From positions 1-6,067 of the forward strand of contig SKKV01000042.1 in the NCBI GenBank assembly GCA_007123575.1: DNA of 6,067 nucleotides, given 5' to 3'. Under the pieces are notes generated by a model. It did no database searches. It worked only from the letters and a program-made list of their open reading frames with translations, and had not been told where the DNA came from. Made by a program: the position numbers and the translations under genes. This DNA is from Wenzhouxiangella sp. Lineage in GTDB: Bacteria; Pseudomonadota; Gammaproteobacteria; Xanthomonadales; Wenzhouxiangellaceae. Below are positions 1-5,426 of the stretch, one piece after another. Numbering within the stretch: the stretch's first letter is position 1; each line of letters opens with the position of its first letter.

Positions 1-2
1 CG

Positions 3-395
3 CCCTCAAACCCTCTGAATGTGCAGCTGGAGCCCTGGGGTGAGGGCATGCTTTATCCGGGCAGCCCGCACGACCCCGCGTGCCGTTGGATGCAATTGTT
101 CCTGACGCCGCTGGATGACGAACTGGAGCTTGATTTGCCCCTGCAGGGCCTAATTGGGAAGTACCAGTACTACCTGGAGGCGTTGACTCCCAACTTGACT
201 GGCATGGACCGTTATTGTGGCGAAACATCCACTGTCTACATATCACCTATTCCCTGGGCAACGGGCGCTACTGCAGCTGAGGGGGAATCGCGGCCAGCGA
301 AAGACAACTGGGACAGCTACTACAACGCTGAGCTTCCAGAGCCCAGAAGCCAGGCGGTGCAAAGCCAGGAAAGGCGCGATTCGAATGAACAGTAG
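3..395 (+). CDS. Unidentified protein, C-terminal fragment (5' end outside window)
   Basis: The frame is open from the window edge to a TAG at 393-395, giving about 130 visible residues. A GTG at 21 and ATGs further in could be starts, but the frame stays open upstream with sensible residues, so I read this as the tail of a longer protein. The first two thirds look folded, with aromatic and aliphatic residues in a mixed pattern (for example a YQYYLEAL stretch near residue 55). The last 45 or so residues are polar, rich in E, Q, S, R and P, and probably disordered. I see no signal peptide, membrane segment or catalytic motif. Third codon positions look less GC-biased than in the ccm genes, and a few rare Arg codons (aga, agg) occur near the end. 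It lies 87 bp upstream of the PqqD-like gene on the same strand, so it may belong to the same locus. I do not recognise the family. Confidence 0.6.
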   Translation, partial: PSNPLNVQLEPWGEGMLYPGSPHDPACRWMQLFLTPLDDELELDLPLQGLIGKYQYYLEALTPNLTGMDRYCGETSTVYISPIPWATGATAAEGESRPAKDNWDSYYNAELPEPRSQAVQSQERRDSNEQ

Positions 396-417
396 CTCCC
401 TATAGGTCATCAATGAC

Positions 418-447
418 TGGACGCCACCAGACCCATCAAAGGATAAT
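418..447 (+). promoter_or_regulatory. Candidate sigma-70 promoter for the PqqD-like gene
   Basis: A TGGACG hexamer (418-423, 4/6 to TTGACA) is separated by 18 bp from GATAAT (442-447, 5/6 to TATAAT). This puts the start of transcription near 454, about 29 nt before the chosen ATG. A perfect small palindrome, GTCAT-CA-ATGAC (406-417), abuts the -35 box and could be an operator. A 6-bp stem (CCACCA 424-429 with TGGTGG 447-452) also overlaps the promoter. This is prediction from sequence only. Confidence 0.35.
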
Positions 448-465
448 GGTGGATTGAAACCGCAC

Positions 466-475
466 AAGGGGTGGA
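466..475 (+). promoter_or_regulatory. Ribosome binding site deciding the PqqD-like start
   Basis: AAGGGGTGGA lies 7-11 nt before ATG 483, an acceptable Shine-Dalgarno distance. It directly abuts and overlaps the alternative GTG at 471, which argues against that longer start. Confidence 0.55.
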
Positions 476-482
476 TCCAGCC

Positions 483-761
483 ATGACCAGCGCAGCCATC
501 GAAACCATTGCCAGCGGCCTGGAAAACGGGCGCTTGACGATCACCAGCCTGGACGACGGCAGTGGCGTGGTGCTCGATAGTGACGGAGAGCAGTTGTTCA
601 GCTTCAACGTGACCGGTCTGACCATCGTGCAGGCAATCGAGTCGGGCGACAAGACGGTTGAGGCGCTGAGTGATCGTCTGAGCAAGCGCTTTGAGGTCGA
701 CAAGGAGCGAGCCCGTTCGGATGTTGAAGGATTTCTGAGTCGGCTCGCCGAGAAGCTTTAG
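483..761 (+). CDS. PqqD-family protein (RiPP recognition element-like)
   Basis: This is a 92-residue soluble protein. The C-terminal half matches the PqqD family pattern: a short strand segment leading into FSFNVTGLTIVQAIESGD (about residues 39-56, the 'hLN-TG--I--L--G' block), then a TVEAL--RLSKRFEV helix, then a closing helix with the conserved DVEGFLSRL signature before the C-terminus. PqqD proteins adopt the winged-helix RiPP recognition element fold. They bind the leader of a precursor peptide and present it to a modifying enzyme. Related stand-alone copies also occur with HPr-kinase-like and other genes of unclear role. I chose ATG 483 over the in-frame GTG at 471, because the purine-rich AAGGGGTGGA (466-475) is well placed for 483 but leaves no room for 471. 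No pqqA, pqqE, radical SAM enzyme or precursor peptide is in the window, so a role in PQQ synthesis cannot be claimed. Family assignment is fairly firm; function is open. Confidence 0.8.
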   Translation: MTSAAIETIASGLENGRLTITSLDDGSGVVLDSDGEQLFSFNVTGLTIVQAIESGDKTVEALSDRLSKRFEVDKERARSDVEGFLSRLAEKL

Positions 762-965
762 CTGGGAACTTTGATTAAAAAAACACCCCAAGCCCTTGCT
801 CATGGGCGTCGTCTAGCAACTCTTCCGAGCTTTAATTTTGCGAGCCGTCCTCGGGTGGGGGATTTCGCTGAAGGCCTCGCCACCGCGTCGAACTGAAGCG
901 GAATTCACCGCCCGAGGACGGCGTCCGAAGTGGAACGAAGCCCGAGCGCTAGGCAACGATGCTAA
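762..965. other. Convergent intergenic region between PqqD-like gene and pit
   Basis: This 204-bp stretch between the facing 3' ends of the PqqD-like gene (+) and pit (-) has no credible reading frame. Its main content is the long hairpin at 844-922, listed separately. On the minus strand, a weak 4-bp stem (792-795 with 804-807) is followed after 8 nt by seven Ts (777-783), which could be a poor terminator for leftward transcription. On the plus strand TTGCT/AGCAA (796-800 and 815-819) followed by TTTAATTTT (831-839) is an equally weak candidate for rightward transcription. I see no strong classical terminator. Confidence 0.6.
844..922 (+). repeat. Long imperfect inverted repeat (26-bp arms, 27-nt loop)
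   Basis: Positions 844-869 pair with 897-922. The outer 12 bp are perfect (844-855 with 911-922). The remaining 14 positions contain one mismatch (859/907), three G-T pairs (856/910, 861/905, 865/901) and ten Watson-Crick pairs. All three G-T pairs are stable G-U wobbles only in a plus-strand RNA; on the minus strand they become A-C mismatches. The plus-strand hairpin would follow the PqqD-like gene and could act as a transcript 3'-end or processing structure. It is not followed by a T-run, so a simple intrinsic terminator does not fit. A dispersed REP- or MITE-like repeat is the main alternative. Confidence 0.7.
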
Positions 966-2219
966 TCAGGAAGGCATCAGCGCCCGCATCAGCAGGAAAA
1001 ATACAACCGAGAGTGCGGCGCCGGCGGGGACGGTGATGACCCAGGACATGAAGATGGAGCCGACCACGCGCAGGTTGATGGCGGCAATTCCCCCGGCCAG
1101 ACCCACGCCCAGGATGGCGCCGACCACGGTATGCGTGGTCGAGATGGGTAAACCCGTGCCGGAGGCCATGACAATGGTGGCGGCAGCGGCCAGGCCGGCG
1201 GCGAAGCCGCGGCTGGGGGTCAGCGCGGTAATGTTCTGACCCACGGTAGCGATCACCCGGTGGCCGTAGGTGGCCAGGCCGATGACGATGCCGATTCCGC
1301 CGATGATCAGGATCCAGATCGGCACGATGGCCTCCTGGGCAACATCGCCGCTCAAGGCCACGCTGACCACGGCCGCGGCCGGGCCGACAGCGTTGGCAAC
1401 ATCGTTGGAGCCGTGGGCAAACGCCATGCAGCAAGCCGTGATCACCATCAGGATGCCGAAAATGCGCTCAACGGTAACAAAGTGGAAGTCCCGCTTTTCC
1501 GGTTCCTGGTAGGGGATGCGCAGCATGAAGAAAGTCCCGATCGCGGTGACCAGGGCGCCGACCAGCAGCGCGACCAGGTTGGACTGCAGGGTGGTGAATT
1601 CCAGGCCAACGTGCGCCAGGCCCTTGTCCACGGTTACCCAGGTCATGAAAAAGCCGGCCAGGAACATGTAGAAAGGCACGTAGCGGCGCGCGTATTTGAG
1701 CGGGTTGTCGCGGAACAGGATCAGGCGCTGCACGCTGATGAACAGCAGCCAGGCCATGACCCCGGCGATCAAGGGGCTGACCACCCAGCTCATCGCAATC
1801 CGACCGACTTGCGGCCAGTGCACGGCCGATACGCCAATGCCGATGGCGGCAAAGCCGACCACGGCACCGATGATGGTATGGGTGGTTGATACCGGCCAGC
1901 CAAAGCGCGAGGCTATCAGCAGCCAGACGCCGGCCGCCAGCAGTGCCGACAGCATGCCGTAGATCAGGAGCTCGGGTTGGCCACTGAGCAGCGAGGCATC
2001 AACAATGCCACGTCTGATCGTGCTGGTGACTCCGCCGCCGGCCAGAACCGCGCCGGCAAACTCGAATATGGCGGCGATGATGATCGCTTGTTTGATGGTG
2101 ATGGCTTTCGAACCCACCGAAGGCGCCATGGCGTTGGCGACATCGTTGGCGCCGATGCCCCAGGCCATGAACAAGGCGAACAAGGCCGCCAGGATGATGT
2201 AGAAAATCGCCAGTTCCAT
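966..2219 (-). CDS. pit: Low-affinity inorganic phosphate transporter, PiT family
   Basis: This 417-residue inner-membrane permease takes up inorganic phosphate; bacterial members typically use the proton gradient and carry metal-phosphate. The PiT repeat is clear. GANDVANA (23-30) in the N-terminal half is matched by GSNDVANA (270-277) in the C-terminal half. GWPVSTTHTIIGAVVG (107-122) is matched by GLPISTTHTVVGAILG (356-371). These duplicated signatures are the substrate- and ion-binding elements. About ten or more hydrophobic segments span the length, with a polar break at about residues 235-250. The start fits the family, which begins just before the first helix. No Shine-Dalgarno is evident before the ATG, the preceding bases being CAGCTCTCTAGC. 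It follows the DUF47 gene on the same strand with a 181-bp gap filled mostly by a palindromic element, so cotranscription is likely but not shown. It appears intact. Confidence 0.95.
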   Translation of the reverse strand: MELAIFYIILAALFALFMAWGIGANDVANAMAPSVGSKAITIKQAIIIAAIFEFAGAVLAGGGVTSTIRRGIVDASLLSGQPELLIYGMLSALLAAGVWLLIASRFGWPVSTTHTIIGAVVGFAAIGIGVSAVHWPQVGRIAMSWVVSPLIAGVMAWLLFISVQRLILFRDNPLKYARRYVPFYMFLAGFFMTWVTVDKGLAHVGLEFTTLQSNLVALLVGALVTAIGTFFMLRIPYQEPEKRDFHFVTVERIFGILMVITACCMAFAHGSNDVANAVGPAAAVVSVALSGDVAQEAIVPIWILIIGGIGIVIGLATYGHRVIATVGQNITALTPSRGFAAGLAAAATIVMASGTGLPISTTHTVVGAILGVGLAGGIAAINLRVVGSIFMSWVITVPAGAALSVVFFLLMRALMPS

Positions 2220-2236
2220 GCTAGAGAGCTGGGCCT

Positions 2237-2401
2237 AGCCCGAACAATTCATGAATTCGCGCGATGATCGCGCAGGATATTGTTCGCACAGTGGATTTTC
2301 CGATGGAGCGACGTATCGGGCCATACGGCCGACTGAGGAAAATCCGCTGTGCGGACAATAGGCTAGTGAGGGCGCGCGCAACTTCATGAATTGTTCGGGC
2401 T
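2237..2401. repeat. 165-bp nested palindromic element between the DUF47 gene and pit
   Basis: All arms share one centre (2319). The 19-bp termini are perfect (2237-2255 with 2383-2401, core GCCCGAACAATTCATGAA). The outer pairing extends to 2263/2375 with two mismatches. A mostly unpaired symmetrical zone follows, and its left side contains GCGCGAT-G-ATCGCGC (2259-2273). The inner stem is 24 bp (2278-2301 with 2337-2360), interrupted only by two G-T pairs (2284/2354, 2292/2346). The 35-nt loop holds CGTAT/ATACG (2312-2316, 2323-2327). The right terminus overlaps the first base pair of the DUF47 stop codon triplet; the left end is 17 bp from the pit start. No target-site duplication or reading frame is visible. 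It looks like a non-coding mobile repeat (MITE- or REP/BIME-like) or an intercistronic RNA structure. Confidence 0.85.
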
Positions 2402-3081
2402 CAACGCGCGATCATCATCAGCAGGCGGCTGCCTACGCGTTGGGCGAGGTCGCCGAGATCACCGGTGCGGTCGATGATCTTGTAGAGAAAAATCACGTCG
2501 ACGGGATGCAGGTCGGGCTCGAGGGCAAATAACTGGGCGCGCAGTTTCACTTGCAGCTCGTCGCTCTGGTCTTCCAGCCGACCCAGTTCATCGGTCATTT
2601 CCATGACCAGGTCGGCCTCGGCGCCGCGAAAGCCCGACTCGTAGAGCTTGTCGAGCTCATGCACCGATTTTCGGGCCTGGGTGACAGCGTCCAGGTTGCG
2701 CTCCAGGAATTCCAGGTAGGCCTGCTGGATCGGCTCGGGCATGATGATCCGGCGGCCGATGATCAGCCCCGAGATGTCCTTGGTGCGATTGGCAATTCGA
2801 TCCTGGCGCGACAGCATTTCCAGCACATCGCTGCGGCTGACCGGCATCAGCAAGCTCTTCGGCAGGCTTAAGCGAAGATCTCGCTTCAGGTCATCAGCGG
2901 CGTGTTCCAGCAGGACGATCTTTTCGCGCGCGGCTGCGGCTTTCTGCCAGTCATCCCGGTAGGTGGCACGAATCAACTTCGGCAGTTTGTGCGCGCACTT
3001 GGCCGCCTTGTCCATGTGCTTCTGCAAGGGGCGCGCCGGCGAGGTGCCGAAAATGCGGGAAATGTAGCCGGAGGTGTTCAT
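2401..3081 (-). CDS. DUF47 family (PhoU-like) protein, Pit accessory
   Basis: This is a 226-residue, largely alpha-helical, cytoplasmic protein of the TIGR00153/DUF47 family, which is distantly related to PhoU and commonly encoded next to Pit permeases. Family landmarks are the N-terminal IFGTSPARPLQKHMDK (10-25), the LLEHAADDLKRDLRLSLPKSL region with its acidic and basic metal/phosphate-type helix pattern, MPVSRSDVLEMLSRQDRIAN in the middle, and a C-terminal LYKIIDRTGDLGDLAQRVGSRL helix. Length and both ends match the usual family size, so the gene is complete. The start is supported by the conserved IFG-SP block shortly after it, but the preceding bases (AGCCCCTA) offer no Shine-Dalgarno. 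A role in modulating Pit activity or phosphate homeostasis is the usual proposal; the mechanism is not established. It is first of the DUF47-pit pair and lies 73 bp after ccmI. Confidence 0.92.
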   Translation of the reverse strand: MNTSGYISRIFGTSPARPLQKHMDKAAKCAHKLPKLIRATYRDDWQKAAAAREKIVLLEHAADDLKRDLRLSLPKSLLMPVSRSDVLEMLSRQDRIANRTKDISGLIIGRRIIMPEPIQQAYLEFLERNLDAVTQARKSVHELDKLYESGFRGAEADLVMEMTDELGRLEDQSDELQVKLRAQLFALEPDLHPVDVIFLYKIIDRTGDLGDLAQRVGSRLLMMIAR

Positions 3082-3087
3082 TAGGGG

Positions 3088-3125
3088 CTGTCATGAAAAC
3101 GTCACGCAATTGTAACATTCATGAC
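3088..3125. promoter_or_regulatory. Inverted repeat with Pho-box-like sequence upstream of the DUF47 gene
   Basis: GTCATGAA (3090-3097) and TTCATGAC (3118-3125) form a perfect 8-bp inverted repeat with a 20-nt spacer. The plus-strand sequence CTGTCATGAAAACGTCAC (3088-3105) agrees with the 18-bp enterobacterial Pho-box consensus at about 15 positions, counting the degenerate ones. It points away from the DUF47 gene and lies between the candidate -10 box and the start codon. That placement would suit repression better than activation. Binding by PhoB is inference. Confidence 0.35.
3109..3114 (-). promoter_or_regulatory. Candidate -10 box for the DUF47-pit unit
   Basis: On the minus strand the sequence reads TACAAT (5/6 to TATAAT). 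A start near 3102 would leave a leader of about 21 nt before ATG 3081. No convincing -35 hexamer sits 16-18 bp upstream, so the promoter may be weak or need an activator. The box is centred between the arms of the inverted repeat at 3090-3125. Confidence 0.4.
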
Positions 3126-3154
3126 CGCCCGGCTCGCTGCCGTGGAATCCGACC

Positions 3155-4336
3155 TTAGGGGGTCAGTCGGTTGTCGATGACGACTTGGGCACCGGCAGTT
3201 TCGAGGATATTGACCGGTCCGGCCCGGCCTTCGAGGTCTCCGGGCTGTGCTTCTGCCGTGCCGCTCAAGGAAACCCGTGCAATCAGCTCAATGTTCGGAT
3301 GATTGGTCAGGGTCATGCCTTCCATCATGGCGTCGGCATCACTCAGAGATATTGTCGTCGGCAACTCGCCAACCGCGAACCGCCGCACGGCCAGCGGCGC
3401 CCTGGGGCCGCCGGCGGCTCGCGCGATCAGGAATACGGATTCCCTGCCGCTCAACCCATCGGCCAGTGCCGGGTCAATGGCGACTTCGACGAGATAAACC
3501 GGCGCCGGGTCCTCGGGCGCTGGATCTATCGGTGGATGGCCCGGCGGCAGCCCGCTACTGGTGGGGTCGCCGTTGGCGAGCCGGCTGCGGGCGCGCTGCA
3601 TTTGTTCGCGCACTGAATTGCGCACCGAGCCGTCGGGCAACTGGCTCTCCAGCCGCTGCCACCAGGCCAGCGCCTGTTCGTAATTACTCTCCTGAAAAGC
3701 GCCGATGCCGAGCAGCCACATGGCCTTCTGGTTTTGCGGCTCGACTTCCACGGCCGCCTCGAGCAGGCTGACCGATTCGCTGGGAAGACGATTGGCCTGC
3801 GAAGCAAACATCAGCGTCTCGGCCAGCTCGACCATGATGAAGGAATTGCGCTCGTCGATGTAGAGGGCCCGGCGCAGGGCGTGCGCCGCCGACGTGAACT
3901 CCTCGATGGACTTGTAAGCCAGGCCCAGCCGAGCCCATTGGTCGAAGTCGTCCGGATCGCGTTCGAGTCGATTGGCGATGCGGATCAATTCGGAGCGGAG
4001 CTCGGCAACCGGGACGTTTTCCTGGCTCAGCCCCTGCGGTTCGCCGACCTTGCTGTAAAGCAGGGCGGTTGCTAACGGAACCGCCAGGATCAGTGCCGCG
4101 ATCAATCCAAAGCCGACGCTGCGCGGCTCATCAACCTGCTTAAGCTGGTTGATGAGCGCCTTGCGCTGCCGGGCGTAGTCGTTGGCGTCCAGCTCTTCCA
4201 TGCGATCGTCCAGCGTTTCCAGTTCGCGCTGGATGCGCGCTCGTTCCGGCTGCGAGCGGCGCAGCAGGGGCAGGGCAACAAACAGCACGGCAATGCCGAC
4301 GGCCATTGCCGCAATGGCAAGAAAAAGCGGTGTCAT
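3155..4336 (-). CDS. ccmI: Cytochrome c maturation protein CcmI (TPR chaperone)
   Basis: This 393-residue inner-membrane protein captures apocytochrome c in the periplasm and hands it to the CcmF/CcmH haem ligation complex. Visible parts in order: TM1 (about 4-25); a charged, heptad-like cytoplasmic loop (27-72, ERARIQRELETLDDRMEELD and onward); TM2 (75-95); TPR-type helical repeats (about 113-250, with WARLGLAYKSIEEFTSAAHALRRAL-like and AMWLLGIGAFQESNYEQAL-like units); a proline-rich linker (258-280); and a C-terminal beta-rich domain (281-393) as in the CycH/CcmI type. The order and length fit full-length CcmI rather than the CcmH-CcmI fusion of E. coli. Its ATG overlaps the ccmH stop in ATGA (4333-4336). 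No good Shine-Dalgarno precedes it, so it probably depends on translational coupling. It is the last ccm gene in the run. Confidence 0.92.
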   Translation of the reverse strand: MTPLFLAIAAMAVGIAVLFVALPLLRRSQPERARIQRELETLDDRMEELDANDYARQRKALINQLKQVDEPRSVGFGLIAALILAVPLATALLYSKVGEPQGLSQENVPVAELRSELIRIANRLERDPDDFDQWARLGLAYKSIEEFTSAAHALRRALYIDERNSFIMVELAETLMFASQANRLPSESVSLLEAAVEVEPQNQKAMWLLGIGAFQESNYEQALAWWQRLESQLPDGSVRNSVREQMQRARSRLANGDPTSSGLPPGHPPIDPAPEDPAPVYLVEVAIDPALADGLSGRESVFLIARAAGGPRAPLAVRRFAVGELPTTISLSDADAMMEGMTLTNHPNIELIARVSLSGTAEAQPGDLEGRAGPVNILETAGAQVVIDNRLTP

Positions 4337-4890
4337 TTCAGGGCTTTGCGCCTCTTGTTGATCACGATAAAGGCGGCAATCAGGCTGCCGATCAGCATCA
4401 GAATGGGGCCGAACCAGAGTAAGAAAGTGTGGCCACCCATGGGCGGACGGTAGAGAACGAAATCACCGTAGCGGTCGACCATGAACTGGCGAATCTCCAT
4501 GTCGGAACGGTCATCCTGCAGCATGGCGAATACTTCCATGCGCAAATCGCGGGCCAGCGGCGCGGTGGATTCGGCCAGCGACTCGTTTTGGCATACCGTG
4601 CAGCGCAGCTCGCCGACCAGGGCGCGGAAGCGGCGTTCCTCCAGGGGGCTGCGGAACGGCAGGGGCTCGATCGGTGAGACCATGCCGCTCATTCGGCCCG
4701 GCTGAACCGGCCTGGGCAGGCCGTCCTGCTGCGCTTGCTCGTCAACCGGGTGACTGGCCCGATCGTCGGCCTGGGCCATGATTTCGGCAGGCCCGAGGGC
4801 CAGACAGAGGGCGAGCGTCAGGCCCGCCAGCAGGCTGATCGAAAACGAGGAACGGGTGAAAGCCGATTGTTCGGTCGAGACTGGGTTCAT
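4333..4890 (-). CDS. ccmH: Cytochrome c maturation protein CcmH (thiol oxidoreductase)
   Basis: This 185-residue membrane-anchored periplasmic protein handles the apocytochrome CXXCH thiols and passes them for haem ligation. The family signature LRCTVCQNESLAES sits at 95-108, with redox Cys97 and Cys100. DLR (115-117) and YGDFVLYRPP (141-150) are also typical. A signal peptide spans about 14-41, with AQA before the likely cleavage point. One C-terminal membrane helix (about 155-177) ends in a basic KRRKALK tail. Between the signal and the conserved domain there is a polar, Pro/Gln/Asp-rich linker of roughly 40 residues (42-80), longer than in E. coli CcmH, where the domain starts soon after the signal. 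A strong AGGAGG (plus-strand positions 4898-4903) lies 7 nt before the ATG. Its start overlaps the ccmG stop, and its stop overlaps the ccmI start, both as ATGA. Confidence 0.95.
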   Translation of the reverse strand: MNPVSTEQSAFTRSSFSISLLAGLTLALCLALGPAEIMAQADDRASHPVDEQAQQDGLPRPVQPGRMSGMVSPIEPLPFRSPLEERRFRALVGELRCTVCQNESLAESTAPLARDLRMEVFAMLQDDRSDMEIRQFMVDRYGDFVLYRPPMGGHTFLLWFGPILMLIGSLIAAFIVINKRRKALK

Positions 4891-5426
4891 GCCTCGGCCT
4901 CCTGCCGCATGTCATTGATACGGCGCATCAAGTCTTCGAAAACGGTCTGATCGACCGGCCCTATATGCTTGTGGCGAATAATGCCACGGTGGTCAATGAG
5001 AAAGGTCTCCGGCGCGCCGTAGACGCCCAGGTCAATGGCGGCCCGGCCTTGTTCATCAACCATGTGAAAGGTCCAGGCATCACCAAACCGGTTCAGCCAG
5101 GTCAGTGCATCATCGCGCTCGTCGCGCCAGTTGAAGCCAACCAGCGGAATGCCGGCTTCCTGACCCAGCCGAGTGATGTAGGGGTGCTCGACCCGGCACG
5201 AGAAACACCAGCTCCCCCAAACGTTCAGAATGAAGGGCTGACCGCGCAGTTCCGCGGTGCTGTACTGGACTTCGGGGTCATACAGGCTGGGCAGGGTGAA
5301 ATTGGGCACTTCGCGGCCGATCAGCGGTGAGGCGACCTGCCGGCGCTGCTCGGCCGTGGGCAGGCTGATCAGGAGCAGCCCGACCAGGCCAAGAAACACC
5401 AGCAAAGGGATCAGCATCCGGATCAT
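4887..5426 (-). CDS. ccmG: Thiol:disulfide interchange protein CcmG/DsbE
   Basis: This 179-residue thioredoxin-fold protein is tethered to the inner membrane and faces the periplasm, where it reduces apocytochrome c or CcmH disulfides using electrons from CcdA/DsbD. A single N-terminal anchor (about 4-22) is followed by VPNFTLPSLYD (40-50), a usual entry to this fold. The active site is W73-C74-F75-S76-C77 within NVWGSWCFSCRVEHP. The loop GVYGAPETFLID (134-145), with cis-Pro139, is characteristic of CcmG/DsbE rather than of general thioredoxins. The CFSC dipeptide differs from the CPTC of E. coli CcmG but keeps both cysteines. The minus strand carries AAGGAG (plus positions 5437-5442) 10 nt before the ATG. 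Both ends overlap neighbouring genes by ATGA. The length is normal for the family. Confidence 0.95.
   Translation of the reverse strand: MIRMLIPLLVFLGLVGLLLISLPTAEQRRQVASPLIGREVPNFTLPSLYDPEVQYSTAELRGQPFILNVWGSWCFSCRVEHPYITRLGQEAGIPLVGFNWRDERDDALTWLNRFGDAWTFHMVDEQGRAAIDLGVYGAPETFLIDHRGIIRHKHIGPVDQTVFEDLMRRINDMRQEAEA
4898..4903 (-). promoter_or_regulatory. Strong ribosome binding site of ccmH
   Basis: The minus strand reads AGGAGG 7 nt before ATG 4890, a near-ideal Shine-Dalgarno inside the ccmG 3' end. It supports the long N-terminus of CcmH and suggests ccmH can initiate efficiently even without coupling. Confidence 0.7.

Noticed and set aside
471..482. Longer GTG start for the PqqD-like gene
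   Set aside because: The ribosome binding sequence overlaps this codon, and the added residues (MDPA) are outside the family core; ATG 483 has proper spacing.
243..803. A 186-codon minus-strand open frame over the left-hand genes
   Set aside because: It runs antisense to the well-supported PqqD-like gene, starts in non-coding DNA and shows no family features.
949..1434. A second minus-strand frame overlapping the 3' part of pit
   Set aside because: Its product is Arg/His/Gly-rich and featureless, while the pit frame over the same DNA encodes conserved membrane segments.
1260..1889. A 209-codon plus-strand open frame across the pit gene
   Set aside because: It is antisense to pit, which has duplicated PiT signatures across the same bases. 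The product is a low-complexity string of His, Asp, Gly and Ala, typical of a GC-rich shadow frame.
2234..2403. Target-site duplication around the 165-bp palindrome
   Set aside because: Flanking bases (CCT on the left, CA on the right) do not match, so insertion by a transposase cannot be shown from this copy.
3130..3142. CGGC-TCGCT-GCCG hairpin after ccmI as an operon terminator
   Set aside because: The stem is only 4 bp and no T-run follows on the minus strand, so it is unlikely to stop transcription.
3247..3771. A 174-codon plus-strand frame opposite ccmI
   Set aside because: It is antisense to the C-terminal domain and TPR region of ccmI and consists largely of Arg, Ala and Pro, as expected from a shadow frame.
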